64,000 nucleotides of DNA from the NCBI RefSeq assembly GCF_015694725.1, contig NZ_JADQDQ010000001.1:620001-684000 (forward strand). Reading direction: 5' to 3'. This DNA comes from Hymenobacter jeongseonensis (GTDB lineage: Bacteria; Bacteroidota; Bacteroidia; Cytophagales; Hymenobacteraceae). Below the pieces are notes generated by a model, which had not been told where the DNA came from, searched no databases, and worked only from the letters and a program-made list of their open reading frames with translations. How positions within the stretch are numbered: the first letter of the stretch is position 1; every line of letters starts with the position of its first letter. A program made the position numbers and the translations under genes. Positions 24,834 through 32,712 of the stretch are shown in pieces.

Positions 24834-27509
24834 ATGGGGTTAAAAAAAGGGGAGCCCTCCAGCTTTTACAAGTTGTCGAGGCAGTCGTTGCAAGGGTGGA
24901 GAAGAACAGCGGTGATATTGCTGACTGCTGTTGGCACTGTTCAGGCTCAAGCCCCGGTGCGCCCCGCGCCCACCGCCAAGCTAGCTCCCACGCTGCAAGC
25001 TGCTACTGCCCAAAAAACGTTGCGCACCGTGCGCGTGCGCGTGACCGACAAAGCGGCCTTCGAGCAGTGGGTACGGCAGCAGCTGCCAGCCGCGCGGGTA
25101 TCGCAGCCCACGGCTTCCGCCTCTATCCTTGATGTGACGGGCCTCACGGCAGCGGCCGTGCCCAAGCTGGTGGCTTGCCCGGTGGTGTCCTTCATCGATG
25201 TGGCCGACCGCCAGGCGCGCACCGAGCGCCGGCTGAACAACTCGGACCTGTCGATTAATGCCATTGCGGCGGTTCAGGCGCAGTTTTCCCAGCTCAACGG
25301 GCAGGGGCTCACGGTGTCGGTGAAGGAAGGGCCGTTTGACCCCAACGACATTGACTTCAAGGGGCGGGTGGTGAACGTGGAGAATTTTCCCGGCCCGCCG
25401 TCGCCCCACGCCACCGACATGGCCACGCTCATCGGCGGGGCCGGCAATTCCCACCCCAAGGGCCGTGGCGTAGCGCGGGAAGTGCGCCTGGCCACCTCGG
25501 ATTTTGCCCGCCTGCTGCCCGACGACGGCTCGCAGTTGGCCCAGGACGGAATATCGGTGCAAAACCACTCCTACGGGGTCGCCATCGAGAATTATTACGG
25601 CCTGGAAACCCAGGAATATGACCGGCAGGTACAGCAGTTTCCGTCGCTGCTGCACGTTTTTTCATCGGGCAACTCCGGCGCGCTAACCAGTGCCGAAGGC
25701 CCCTACACGGGCATTGCCGCCGTGGCGAACGTCACGGGGCAGTTCAAAATGTCGAAAAACACGCTGACCGTGGGCGCCACCGACCCGTCGGGGCAAGTGT
25801 CTGCGCTGAGCTCCCGCGGCCCGGCTTACGACGGCCGCGTGAAACCCGAGCTCGTGGCCTACGGCGAAGGCGGTTCTTCTGAGTCGGCCGCGCTGGTGTC
25901 GGGCATTAGCTTGCTGTTGCAGCAGGTGCACCGCGACCAACACAGCGGCACCTTGCCCCCCGCCGCGCTGGTTAAAGCCGTGCTCGTCAACAGCGCCAAC
26001 GACCTGGGCCGTCCGGAAGTTGATTTCGTCAGCGGTTTTGGCCAAGCCGATGCGTTGGGCGCCATTAATACGATGCGCGACCGGCGGTTTTTTAACGAAA
26101 CAGTGGCGCAGGGCACTGAGCAAGTGCTGACCATTACGGTGCCCGCAGGCCAGCAGCAGCTCAAGGCCAGCCTGGTTTGGAACGACCCGGACGCGCCCGC
26201 CGGCGCCGCCCGCGCCCTCGTCAACGACCTGGACCTGGAGCTGGTATCGCGCACCACGGGCCAACGCTGGCAGCCCTGGGCACTCAGCGCCTACCCCCAC
26301 GCCGACTCCCTGGCTCTGCCCGCCCGCCGCCGCGCCGACCATGTAAACAACATCGAGCAAATAACCCTGGCCGTGCCCGCTGCCGGTACTTACGAATTGC
26401 GTGTGCGCGGCTTTAGCGTACCCCAAGGCCCCCAGGCATTCAGCCTGGCGTATGAAGTAAGCCCAGTGGGACTGGAGTGGCTCAGCCCCCAAAGCCCGGG
26501 CAATGTGCCACCAAATGCCGCCACCACCCTGCGCTGGCACTGGAGTGGCCCGCCCACCACGGCCCGCCTGGAATACCGCCCGGTGGGCAACGCCCAATGG
26601 CGCGTTGTCAACGGTGCGGTGGCACTGGCCGATAACCGCTATACCTGGACTGTGCCTGATACTACCACTCTGGCGCAATTGCGGCTGGTGACGGGCAGCC
26701 AATCATTTACTTCCGGCGAGTTTGCCATTGTGCGGGTGCCTCCCCTGCAAGTAGGCTACACCTGCCCCGACGAAACCCTGCTGCAGTGGGCCCGTGTACC
26801 CGGTGCAACCCAGTACCAGGTGTATCAACTCGGAGCCACCACTTTAGAGCCCTTGTTACGGACTGCCGATACCATAGTAGTGCTTAATCGCACACAAATG
26901 GCCAGCCGCTATTATGCCATGGCGCCCGTGTTGCAAGGCAAAGTGGCCGACCCGGGCGGCACCATCGACTACACGACGCAGGGCACGGTGTGCTATTTTC
27001 GCTCGTTCATGCCGCGCCAGCTGGTCGATAATACCATCCAGTTCAACGTTGAATTGGGCAGCTTGTATCGCCTGCAGTCGGCCACGTTGGAGCGTCTGGG
27101 AGCTGCTGGTTACGAAGCCGTGCAAACCATCGCGCCACTTACAACGACCAAATTTACTTTCACCGACTTGCCGCCGGCTGCTGCCCGCTACCTCTACCGC
27201 GTGCGGCTGGAGAACTTGGCTGGGCAACAGTTTTACAGCCAGGTTGAAGAGACCTATTATCTCCAGACTGGGGCAGCTCAAGTATTTCCCAACCCGGTGT
27301 TGGCTGGCGAAGACCTGCGCCTAATTGCCGGTACAAGCAGCCCGGTGAGCATTCGCCTTTACGACATGCTGGGCAAGCTCCAACGCGAGACCACTGTCGA
27401 AGGCGTTATCAACCAACTCGATACCAACGGCCTGAAGCCGGGGCTGTATTTGCTCCGGGTGACCCTGGACAGCCAAGCCGAACAAACTATTCGGGTGGTC
27501 ATTCAATAG
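24834..27509 (+). CDS. S8 subtilisin-like protease exported by T9SS
   Basis: The 891-residue protein has an N-terminal signal (residues 22-39, ending VQAQA), a propeptide-like part to about 135, an S8 domain to about 430, beta-sandwich modules, and a T9SS sorting domain over the last 80 residues (V-F-P-N-P-V to I-R-V-V-I-Q). The catalytic His is probably H192 in SPHATDMATLIGG, the oxyanion Asn N244 in QNHSYG, and the Ser S349 in GSSESAALVSG. At the usual catalytic Asp site (DTG in subtilisin) the sequence reads V-S-V-K-E-G, so that Asp is missing or has moved to D169, D172 or D174 just after it. The proline that normally follows the Ser motif is also absent. Confidence 0.85.
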   Translation: MGLKKGEPSSFYKLSRQSLQGWRRTAVILLTAVGTVQAQAPVRPAPTAKLAPTLQAATAQKTLRTVRVRVTDKAAFEQWVRQQLPAARVSQPTASASILDVTGLTAAAVPKLVACPVVSFIDVADRQARTERRLNNSDLSINAIAAVQAQFSQLNGQGLTVSVKEGPFDPNDIDFKGRVVNVENFPGPPSPHATDMATLIGGAGNSHPKGRGVAREVRLATSDFARLLPDDGSQLAQDGISVQNHSYGVAIENYYGLETQEYDRQVQQFPSLLHVFSSGNSGALTSAEGPYTGIAAVANVTGQFKMSKNTLTVGATDPSGQVSALSSRGPAYDGRVKPELVAYGEGGSSESAALVSGISLLLQQVHRDQHSGTLPPAALVKAVLVNSANDLGRPEVDFVSGFGQADALGAINTMRDRRFFNETVAQGTEQVLTITVPAGQQQLKASLVWNDPDAPAGAARALVNDLDLELVSRTTGQRWQPWALSAYPHADSLALPARRRADHVNNIEQITLAVPAAGTYELRVRGFSVPQGPQAFSLAYEVSPVGLEWLSPQSPGNVPPNAATTLRWHWSGPPTTARLEYRPVGNAQWRVVNGAVALADNRYTWTVPDTTTLAQLRLVTGSQSFTSGEFAIVRVPPLQVGYTCPDETLLQWARVPGATQYQVYQLGATTLEPLLRTADTIVVLNRTQMASRYYAMAPVLQGKVADPGGTIDYTTQGTVCYFRSFMPRQLVDNTIQFNVELGSLYRLQSATLERLGAAGYEAVQTIAPLTTTKFTFTDLPPAAARYLYRVRLENLAGQQFYSQVEETYYLQTGAAQVFPNPVLAGEDLRLIAGTSSPVSIRLYDMLGKLQRETTVEGVINQLDTNGLKPGLYLLRVTLDSQAEQTIRVVIQ

Positions 27510-27566
27510 AGCAGGGCAGGTAGCCAATGGCCAAGTATTCGCCACAATCTTCAGGATTGCAAGGCA

Positions 27567-27608
27567 CAACAAAAAGCCCCGGCTCAGATGAGCCGGGGCT
27601 TTTTGTTG
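27567..27608. terminator. Bidirectional terminator between S8 and M57 genes
   Basis: Perfect 18-base arms (27567-27584 and 27591-27608, CAACAAAAAGCCCCGGCT and its complement) with T runs on both strands serve two convergent genes. Confidence 0.9.
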
Positions 27609-27647
27609 TCGTACTACTTACTTATAGTCTACGAGCAGCCGAAGCTA

Positions 27648-28463
27648 CTAGTAGATGTAAGACAGAGCCGTGAGGTCGTTGGCGGTGAAAGGGCGGTTAA
27701 CGCCGTTGCCCACGCAAGCCAACATCCAGGAATTGGGTTCGGCAAGCGACGGCGTGCCAGGAATCAGGATAGCGCCCACGGTGCTGGCACCTTCGTTGGC
27801 CTTACGACCGCCGCAGCTGTACTGACGGTTGTAGTAGTCGGTGTGGCGCATGCCGATGCAATGTCCCATTTCGTGGGCCATGATGGTGGCAATGTAATTG
27901 GTGTTCGTGCTGTTAATCACGCTGGGAACCAGCGTGAAACCCGGTGCGGGGTTGCCGCCAGTTGGGAAGCCGCCCGATTGGCCCAGTACGCCAGCGCCGA
28001 GGCTAGCCGAATACTTAACGGGCAGGTTAGCAGCAGCGTCATTGGCGATGCGGCTGAATTTCAATGTCAGGTTGGCCGCATTATAGCGGAGAATGGCTTC
28101 ATCAATGGCCGCCGAGTACGCCGCCGGGAACTGGCTCGATAGGCTCACGGTCAGCGTGCGGCCCGTGCCCGCGTTCACCAAGTTGGTGGTGCGGTACTGT
28201 TCCTCGTCGCCCACGCGCAGGGTGCCGTAGCCTGGCGCGCTGGCCAGCATTTCATTGGTCAGCAACATGTCGCCTTCTACCACGAAGCCGCCATCTACCG
28301 CACGGATGTCATCAGTGCCAAAGCCCATGGCTTTAACCTGGCTTAATACTTCTTTTGTAATGGCCGTTGGGGCAACAGCAGCCTCTTCTTTTTTGCTGCA
28401 CGACGAAAATACAAGCGCCGAAGCGAGGCACAAGCAAGCGGAAAACAGACTTCTTTTTTTCAT
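27648..28463 (-). CDS. M57-like zinc metalloprotease lipoprotein, paralogue 1
   Basis: The 271-residue product begins with a lipoprotein signal whose cysteine is C22 (V-F-S-S-C), so it should be lipid-anchored. The metzincin-type zinc motif is H197-E-M-G-H201-C-I-G-M-R-H207, followed by T-D-Y-Y. This fits family M57, the protease B or 'dual-action HEIGH' metallopeptidases of Bacteroidota and myxobacteria. A conserved Y-S-C-G-G segment lies just after the motif and W-M-L-A-C near the end, likely a disulfide. The upstream neighbour on the same strand is a clear paralogue. Substrates are unknown. Confidence 0.88.
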   Translation of the reverse strand: MKKRSLFSACLCLASALVFSSCSKKEEAAVAPTAITKEVLSQVKAMGFGTDDIRAVDGGFVVEGDMLLTNEMLASAPGYGTLRVGDEEQYRTTNLVNAGTGRTLTVSLSSQFPAAYSAAIDEAILRYNAANLTLKFSRIANDAAANLPVKYSASLGAGVLGQSGGFPTGGNPAPGFTLVPSVINSTNTNYIATIMAHEMGHCIGMRHTDYYNRQYSCGGRKANEGASTVGAILIPGTPSLAEPNSWMLACVGNGVNRPFTANDLTALSYIY

Positions 28464-28521
28464 GGGAATTGGTTAAAAAATGGTGGTGAGAAACCTTGTT
28501 GTAAAGAAGATGGATATTTAT

Positions 28522-28543
28522 GTAATTCAATAATTTGAATTAC
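28522..28543. promoter_or_regulatory. AT-rich palindrome ahead of M57 paralogue 1
   Basis: GTAATTCAA and TTGAATTAC enclose TAAT about 60 bases before the start codon. This may be an operator or a leader hairpin; nothing else identifies it. A weaker GC-rich inverted repeat at about 28565-28595 may end the preceding gene. Confidence 0.4.
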
Positions 28544-28632
28544 TAAATTTTTGCCTTTCAGCACGAAGGCCCCAGCTGTTAGGAGCTGAGGCCTTGTGAA
28601 GATTTGAAACGACAAGTAAGCGAAATTTTCGC

Positions 28633-29451
28633 TTAGTACACGTAACGCAAAGCAGTTACGTCGCTCGACGTAAACGGACGGTTTTGGCCGCTGCCTACGC
28701 AAGCCAGCATCCACGAGCCAGCGCTGGCGGTGGTGGGGGTGCCGGGGATGTGGATAGCGCCCACGGTGCTGGCACCTTCGTTGGTGTAAGCACCGCCGCA
28801 GCTGTAGGAGCGGTCCATGTAGTCGGTGTGGCGGAAGCCAATGCAATGGCCCACTTCGTGCGCCAGAATGGTAGCGATGTAGGTAGTGGCATTGGCCGTG
28901 CCGATAGCGGCCGAGTTCACTTGAACCGAACCGTAAGGATTGCCGCCCGATGGGAAACCGGCCGAAGCCAGGTAGCCAGAACCCGAAGGAGCAGCCGTCA
29001 GCACGATGTTGCCGCCCGAAGTAACCCGGCTAAAGCGGATGAGCAAGCCCTGAGCATTGTAGCGACGGATAAGTTCGTCGGTAGCCGTTACGTAGGCCGA
29101 TGGCAGGGTGGTAGATACCCGAATGGTAACCGTACGGCCCGAGCCTACGCTCACCAAGTTGCTGGTGCGGTACTGCTCTTGGTCGCCTACGCGCAGCAGT
29201 TGGTACGCAGGCTTGGCGGCCAGATTTTCGTCGCTGATGACAATGTCACCTTCAACAAGGTATCCGCCTGCAACCCGCTTCATGCCCTCGGTGGTGAGGC
29301 CCATGTCCTTGATTTGAGCGATTACGGCTTGAGAGATGCCAACTTCCTGCGCAACTGGAGCAACGGTCTCCTTCTCTTTCGAACAGGAGAAAAGTGTCAA
29401 TGCCGAGGCAGAGCACAGCAGGGCGGCGGACAGTACATTTTTGATTTTCAT
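28633..29451 (-). CDS. M57-like zinc metalloprotease lipoprotein, paralogue 2
   Basis: This 272-residue protein has the same plan as its downstream neighbour: lipoprotein cysteine C23 (L-F-S-C), an N-terminal domain with V-E-G-D-I-V-I-S-D-E-N, and the zinc motif H198-E-V-G-H202-C-I-G-F-R-H208-T-D. The Y-S-C-G-G and W-M-L-A-C segments are also shared, as is the ending A-L-x-Y-x-Y. The two copies are about as long as each other and lie 169 bases apart, which indicates tandem duplication followed by considerable divergence in the N-terminal half. Each seems to have its own upstream region, so they may be expressed separately. Confidence 0.88.
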   Translation of the reverse strand: MKIKNVLSAALLCSASALTLFSCSKEKETVAPVAQEVGISQAVIAQIKDMGLTTEGMKRVAGGYLVEGDIVISDENLAAKPAYQLLRVGDQEQYRTSNLVSVGSGRTVTIRVSTTLPSAYVTATDELIRRYNAQGLLIRFSRVTSGGNIVLTAAPSGSGYLASAGFPSGGNPYGSVQVNSAAIGTANATTYIATILAHEVGHCIGFRHTDYMDRSYSCGGAYTNEGASTVGAIHIPGTPTTASAGSWMLACVGSGQNRPFTSSDVTALRYVY

Positions 29452-29830
29452 ACGGTGGTTGGGGTTTGGTAGGTGGTTATTTGGTTAAAGGATGGACGCA
29501 ATTAGAGGAGAATAATTGTAACCAACAATGGTAAATAAGCCAAACGTTATGAATATTTCAAAAATATAGCCAATACTGGCTTCAGAGGGTGTTTATCATT
29601 TTATTAATACCCATCAATTGCCATAATCTTATACGATTCGCACGAAAGTGCTACTGATGGGCTTGTGTAATCTGTTTAAGGTTGGATATTGTTTCCTTAA
29701 TCAAGGCGCCAGTGCCTTACTTAGCGGGGCCTCAAATGGCCGGAAGCCCCCTAGCCGAATTTCGTATCTTTGCTAGGAACCGAATTTTCGTGGAAAATTT
29801 ATTTTCCCTCAACTATATAATTTCTTACTA
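29452..29830. other. AT-rich divergent promoter region
   Basis: About 380 bases separate the M57 gene and ricT. The stretch is clearly AT-richer than its surroundings. A minus-strand TATTTTTG (29566-29559) may serve the M57 gene, with no TTG at the right distance. The plus-strand -7 element of ricT is listed separately. No gene is seen. Confidence 0.5.
29765..29772 (+). promoter_or_regulatory. Possible -7 element for ricT-gldH
   Basis: TATCTTTG matches TAnnTTTG and lies about 60 bases before the ricT start. A -33 TTG is not found at the normal spacing. Confidence 0.45.
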
Positions 29831-31600
29831 GTGGCTTGTTCATCATGTTCTTCCGGCGGGGGCTGCGGCACCAAGCCGGGTGGCTGCAAATCCAACGGGG
29901 GCTGTAGCACCGGGGGCTGCAACCGCCTCAACGTATTCGACTGGCTGCAGGACGTTGAAGTCCCGGACTCTTTCGCGGGCTTCGATATCGTAGAAGTACG
30001 CTTCAAAGGCGGCCGGAAAGAATTTATGCGCAACGCCGAGCGCCTGCCCCTCGTGACCGGCGATGCCGTGGTGGTCGATGCCGCCGGCAGCGGCTGGCAC
30101 CTGGGGCACGTGAGCCTGAAGGGCGAGCTGGTGCGCTTGCAAATGCGCAAGAAGAAAGTGCCCACCGATTCCAAGGAAATCCGCAACATCTTGCGCATTG
30201 CCACCCCCGACGACGTGGAGCGCTGGGAAGCCGTGCGCGACCTGGAAAACGGCACCATGTTCCGGGCCCGGGCCATGGTGGGCGAGCTGCGCCTGCGCAT
30301 GAAGCTGAGCGACGTGGAATACCAGGCCGACCGCACCCGCGCCTTGTTCTATTACTCGGCCGAAGACCGGGTCGACTTCCGCGAACTGATTCGGCGCCTG
30401 GCCGACGAATTCCGGGTGCGCGTGGAAATGCGCCAGATATCGCTGCGCCAGGAAGCCGGCCGCATCGGCGGCATCGGCGTGTGCGGCCGTGAGCTGTGCT
30501 GCTCTACGTGGCTGCAGGACTTCAAAACCGTGAGCACCACGGCCGCTCGCTACCAAAACCTGAGCCTCAACCCGCAAAAACTGGCCGGCCAGTGCGGCCG
30601 CCTCAAGTGCTGCCTTAACTACGAGCTCGACGCCTACCTCGACGCGCTCAAGGATATTCCGCAGGTGCAGCGTCCGTTGCAAACCGCTCGGGGCGAAGCC
30701 TTTCTGCAGAAAACCGACATTTTCCGTCGCCGCATGTGGTTTGCCTTCAAAGGCGATAACAACTGGGTGATGCTGGACACGGCCCGCGTGCGGGAACTGC
30801 TGGAGATGAACAAGCGCGGCGAGAAAATCGAAAGCCTGCTGCCGCCCCGCGAGGAAGCGCCTGAACCCGAGGTTTCGGCCATCGTGGAAGGCTCGCTCGA
30901 CCGCCTCGACGACAAAATCAAGTCGAGCAGCAAGCGCTCAAAACGCAAGAAGCCCCGCGGCGAAGGCGAGGCGACCGAAGCCCGCGCCCCCCGCGAAGGC
31001 CGCGAACCCCGTGAGCCCCGCGCCACTAGCGAAAACGCCACCGAACCCCGCGAGGCCCGGCCGCCCCGTGAGCTGCGGGAAGGCCGCGAGGGCCGGGTTC
31101 CGCGCGACGGCCGCCGCCCGGCGGGTGCTGCGCCCGGTGGCCCGCGCCCTCCCGAGCAAATGACCAGCCCCGGCCCCGGCGACATTGACAACCCCGTGCC
31201 CGCTTTGGGTGATGTGCCGGAGCAGCGCGGCCGCCGCGGTGCCGCTGCGCGCCCACTCAACCGCCGTGGTGGCCGCAACCGAGGCGATTCTCCCCGCAAC
31301 GAGGCCAAAGACGGCACCGCCTCCAACCCCGCTACCGAGCCCCGGCCCGACTCGAAGGACGGCGCAAGCCAAGGCAACTCCGGCGGCCGCAACCGGCGCG
31401 TCGAAGGTTCGCGGCGGACCGATGCCAACCCTGCCGGCGCCCCGCGCCCCGCGGCGGAAGGTGGTGGTGAGCCGCGCCCCCCGCGCCGGGAAGGTGGGGA
31501 ACCCCGCGAAGGCCGCGGTGGACGCAACAACCGGCGCGGCGGCCGGGGCCCTGCCGGGGAAGGCGGTGCGGCGGCCGGTCCCGCGCCAACCGGCGCTTAA
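29831..31600 (+). CDS. ricT: PSP1/RicT (YaaT) family protein with long disordered tail
   Basis: RicT of Bacillus works in the RicAFT complex, which carries iron-sulfur clusters and influences RNA processing. This 589-residue version starts at GTG with a Cys/Gly-rich head (MACSSCSSGGGCG then C-S-T-G-G-C-N), typical of Bacteroidota members. The PSP1 core spans about 40-300, with the cysteine clusters C218/C223/C224 (CGRELCC) and C255/C260/C261 (CGRLKCC). From about residue 337 to the end the protein is a low-complexity tail dominated by Arg, Glu, Pro and Gly, with many R-E-P-R and E-G-R-E repeats. gldH follows on the same strand, a neighbourhood I know from other Bacteroidota. RicA and RicF partners are not in the window. 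Confidence 0.88.
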   Translation: MACSSCSSGGGCGTKPGGCKSNGGCSTGGCNRLNVFDWLQDVEVPDSFAGFDIVEVRFKGGRKEFMRNAERLPLVTGDAVVVDAAGSGWHLGHVSLKGELVRLQMRKKKVPTDSKEIRNILRIATPDDVERWEAVRDLENGTMFRARAMVGELRLRMKLSDVEYQADRTRALFYYSAEDRVDFRELIRRLADEFRVRVEMRQISLRQEAGRIGGIGVCGRELCCSTWLQDFKTVSTTAARYQNLSLNPQKLAGQCGRLKCCLNYELDAYLDALKDIPQVQRPLQTARGEAFLQKTDIFRRRMWFAFKGDNNWVMLDTARVRELLEMNKRGEKIESLLPPREEAPEPEVSAIVEGSLDRLDDKIKSSSKRSKRKKPRGEGEATEARAPREGREPREPRATSENATEPREARPPRELREGREGRVPRDGRRPAGAAPGGPRPPEQMTSPGPGDIDNPVPALGDVPEQRGRRGAAARPLNRRGGRNRGDSPRNEAKDGTASNPATEPRPDSKDGASQGNSGGRNRRVEGSRRTDANPAGAPRPAAEGGGEPRPPRREGGEPREGRGGRNNRRGGRGPAGEGGAAAGPAPTGA

Positions 31601-31631
31601 GCCCCGCCTTTACTCTCAACCACTAAAGAAT

Positions 31632-31686
31632 AAGCTGGTTGGCAGCGAAGGAGTTGCACTAGTTCTCCTTCGCTGTCAACCAGCTT
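31632..31686 (+). promoter_or_regulatory. Long hairpin between ricT and gldH
   Basis: Arms of 22 bases (31632-31653 and 31665-31686, beginning AAGCTGGTTGGCAGCGAAGG) pair with a single G-T wobble around an 11-base loop. It ends 21 bases before the gldH ATG. No T run follows, so it may be a leader structure or processing signal instead of a terminator. Confidence 0.6.
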
Positions 31687-31707
31687 GTCTAACTCTGATT
31701 ATCACAT

Positions 31708-32199
31708 ATGTACTTCCGCTTTGCCCTTCGCTTGACTATGGTTGCCGGGCTCCTGTGCATGCTCACGGCCTGCGACCCTAACCGGGTGTTTGAGCAGAAT
31801 ATTGACTTTCCTGATTCGTCCTGGGATGTACAGCAAAAGCCTGCTTTCACCTTCGCCATTGAGGATACGACGGCCACGTACGACGTGTATTTCAACGTTC
31901 GCCACGCTTCGGCTTATGGGTTTTACAACCTGTATGTCAAGCACACGCTTGTTGGGCCAGCCGGCCGGGTGGGCCCGCCGTTGCTGCACCAAATGCTGCT
32001 GATGGACCCCAAAACCGGGGAGCCCAAAGGCAGTGGCACCGGCGATATCTACGACATTCAGATACTAGCACTGCCCAAGCAGCGCTTTGCCAAACCTGGC
32101 AGCTACACCCTGACCCTGGAGCAGTACATGCGCCAAGACCAACTGCCCGGCCTCATGGCCATGGGCGTGCGGGTGGCCAAGCACGAGGAAAAGAAGTAA
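31708..32199 (+). CDS. gldH: Gliding motility lipoprotein GldH
   Basis: The 163-residue product is a lipoprotein (C22 in M-L-T-A-C) with the GldH-type opening D-P-N-R-V-F-E-Q-N and a W residue shortly after. GldH is required for gliding in Flavobacterium and is linked to the Gld/Spr machinery that overlaps with type IX secretion. The body is a single beta-rich domain ending near the L-T-L-E-Q-Y-M-R segment, with a short lysine tail. Its position directly after ricT matches other Bacteroidota genomes and supports the call. The window's T9SS cargo proteins imply that the rest of the machinery exists elsewhere. Confidence 0.85.
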   Translation: MYFRFALRLTMVAGLLCMLTACDPNRVFEQNIDFPDSSWDVQQKPAFTFAIEDTTATYDVYFNVRHASAYGFYNLYVKHTLVGPAGRVGPPLLHQMLLMDPKTGEPKGSGTGDIYDIQILALPKQRFAKPGSYTLTLEQYMRQDQLPGLMAMGVRVAKHEEKK

Positions 32200-32214
32200 G
32201 GGCTGCAACTCCGT

Positions 32215-32252
32215 AAAAAAGCCGGTTCTGCATGGTGCAGAACCGGCTTTTT
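32215..32252. terminator. Bidirectional terminator between gldH and the cold-shock gene
   Basis: AAAAAGCCGGTTCTGCA and its complement enclose TGG and end in T runs on both strands. The two genes converge here. Confidence 0.9.
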
Positions 32253-32272
32253 GGTTCTCGGTCAATGCGGGA

Positions 32273-32470
32273 CTATTCCGGCAGGCGGGTTACATCGACC
32301 GCATTGGGGCCCTTTTTTCCGGCTTTGATGTTGAATTGAACCCGGTCGCCTTCCTGAATTTCGTGGATAAGGCCGGTTTGATGAACGAAGATTTCTTCCT
32401 GGTTATCGTCAGCGACAATAAAGCCAAAACCTTTGGTGTCGTCGAAAAACTTAACGGTGCCGGTGAGCAT
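32273..32470 (-). CDS. Cold-shock domain protein (CspA family)
   Basis: This 65-residue protein is a single cold-shock domain. The RNA-binding motifs are K-G-F-G-F-I (RNP1, about residues 14-19) and E-I-F-V-H (RNP2, about 26-30). The opening M-L-T-G-T-V-K-F-F-D is standard. Such proteins bind single-stranded RNA and melt structures, often at low temperature. I chose the ATG at 32470; the open frame beyond it is promoter and leader. A -7 element lies about 100 bases upstream, leaving the long leader that is common for cold-shock genes. Confidence 0.95.
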   Translation of the reverse strand: MLTGTVKFFDDTKGFGFIVADDNQEEIFVHQTGLIHEIQEGDRVQFNIKAGKKGPNAVDVTRLPE

Positions 32471-32571
32471 AAGCGTGTGGAGGGGGTAAAAATGAAGGTG
32501 GCCTGGAACTAACGCGCCCGGCTGGCTGTGGGTTGGCGGCGCGAAACGGAGGGCACGAGTACGCCGTGGCA

Positions 32572-32579
32572 CAAAGGTA
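32572..32579 (-). promoter_or_regulatory. Possible -7 element for the cold-shock gene
   Basis: On the minus strand TACCTTTG matches TAnnTTTG. No TTG is present 19 bases upstream. If used, it gives a leader of about 95 bases. Confidence 0.45.
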
Positions 32580-32712
32580 AAATTCCGACGCCGAACCGCC
32601 GCGTTTTAACGTGGCGACTGGCGCCGGGCCGCCACTGAGGCGAACAACGGGATAGGGCGCGCGTATAGATGAACAGCACAACTTTTCACCGACTGCAACT
32701 CCCCCGCCTGCC

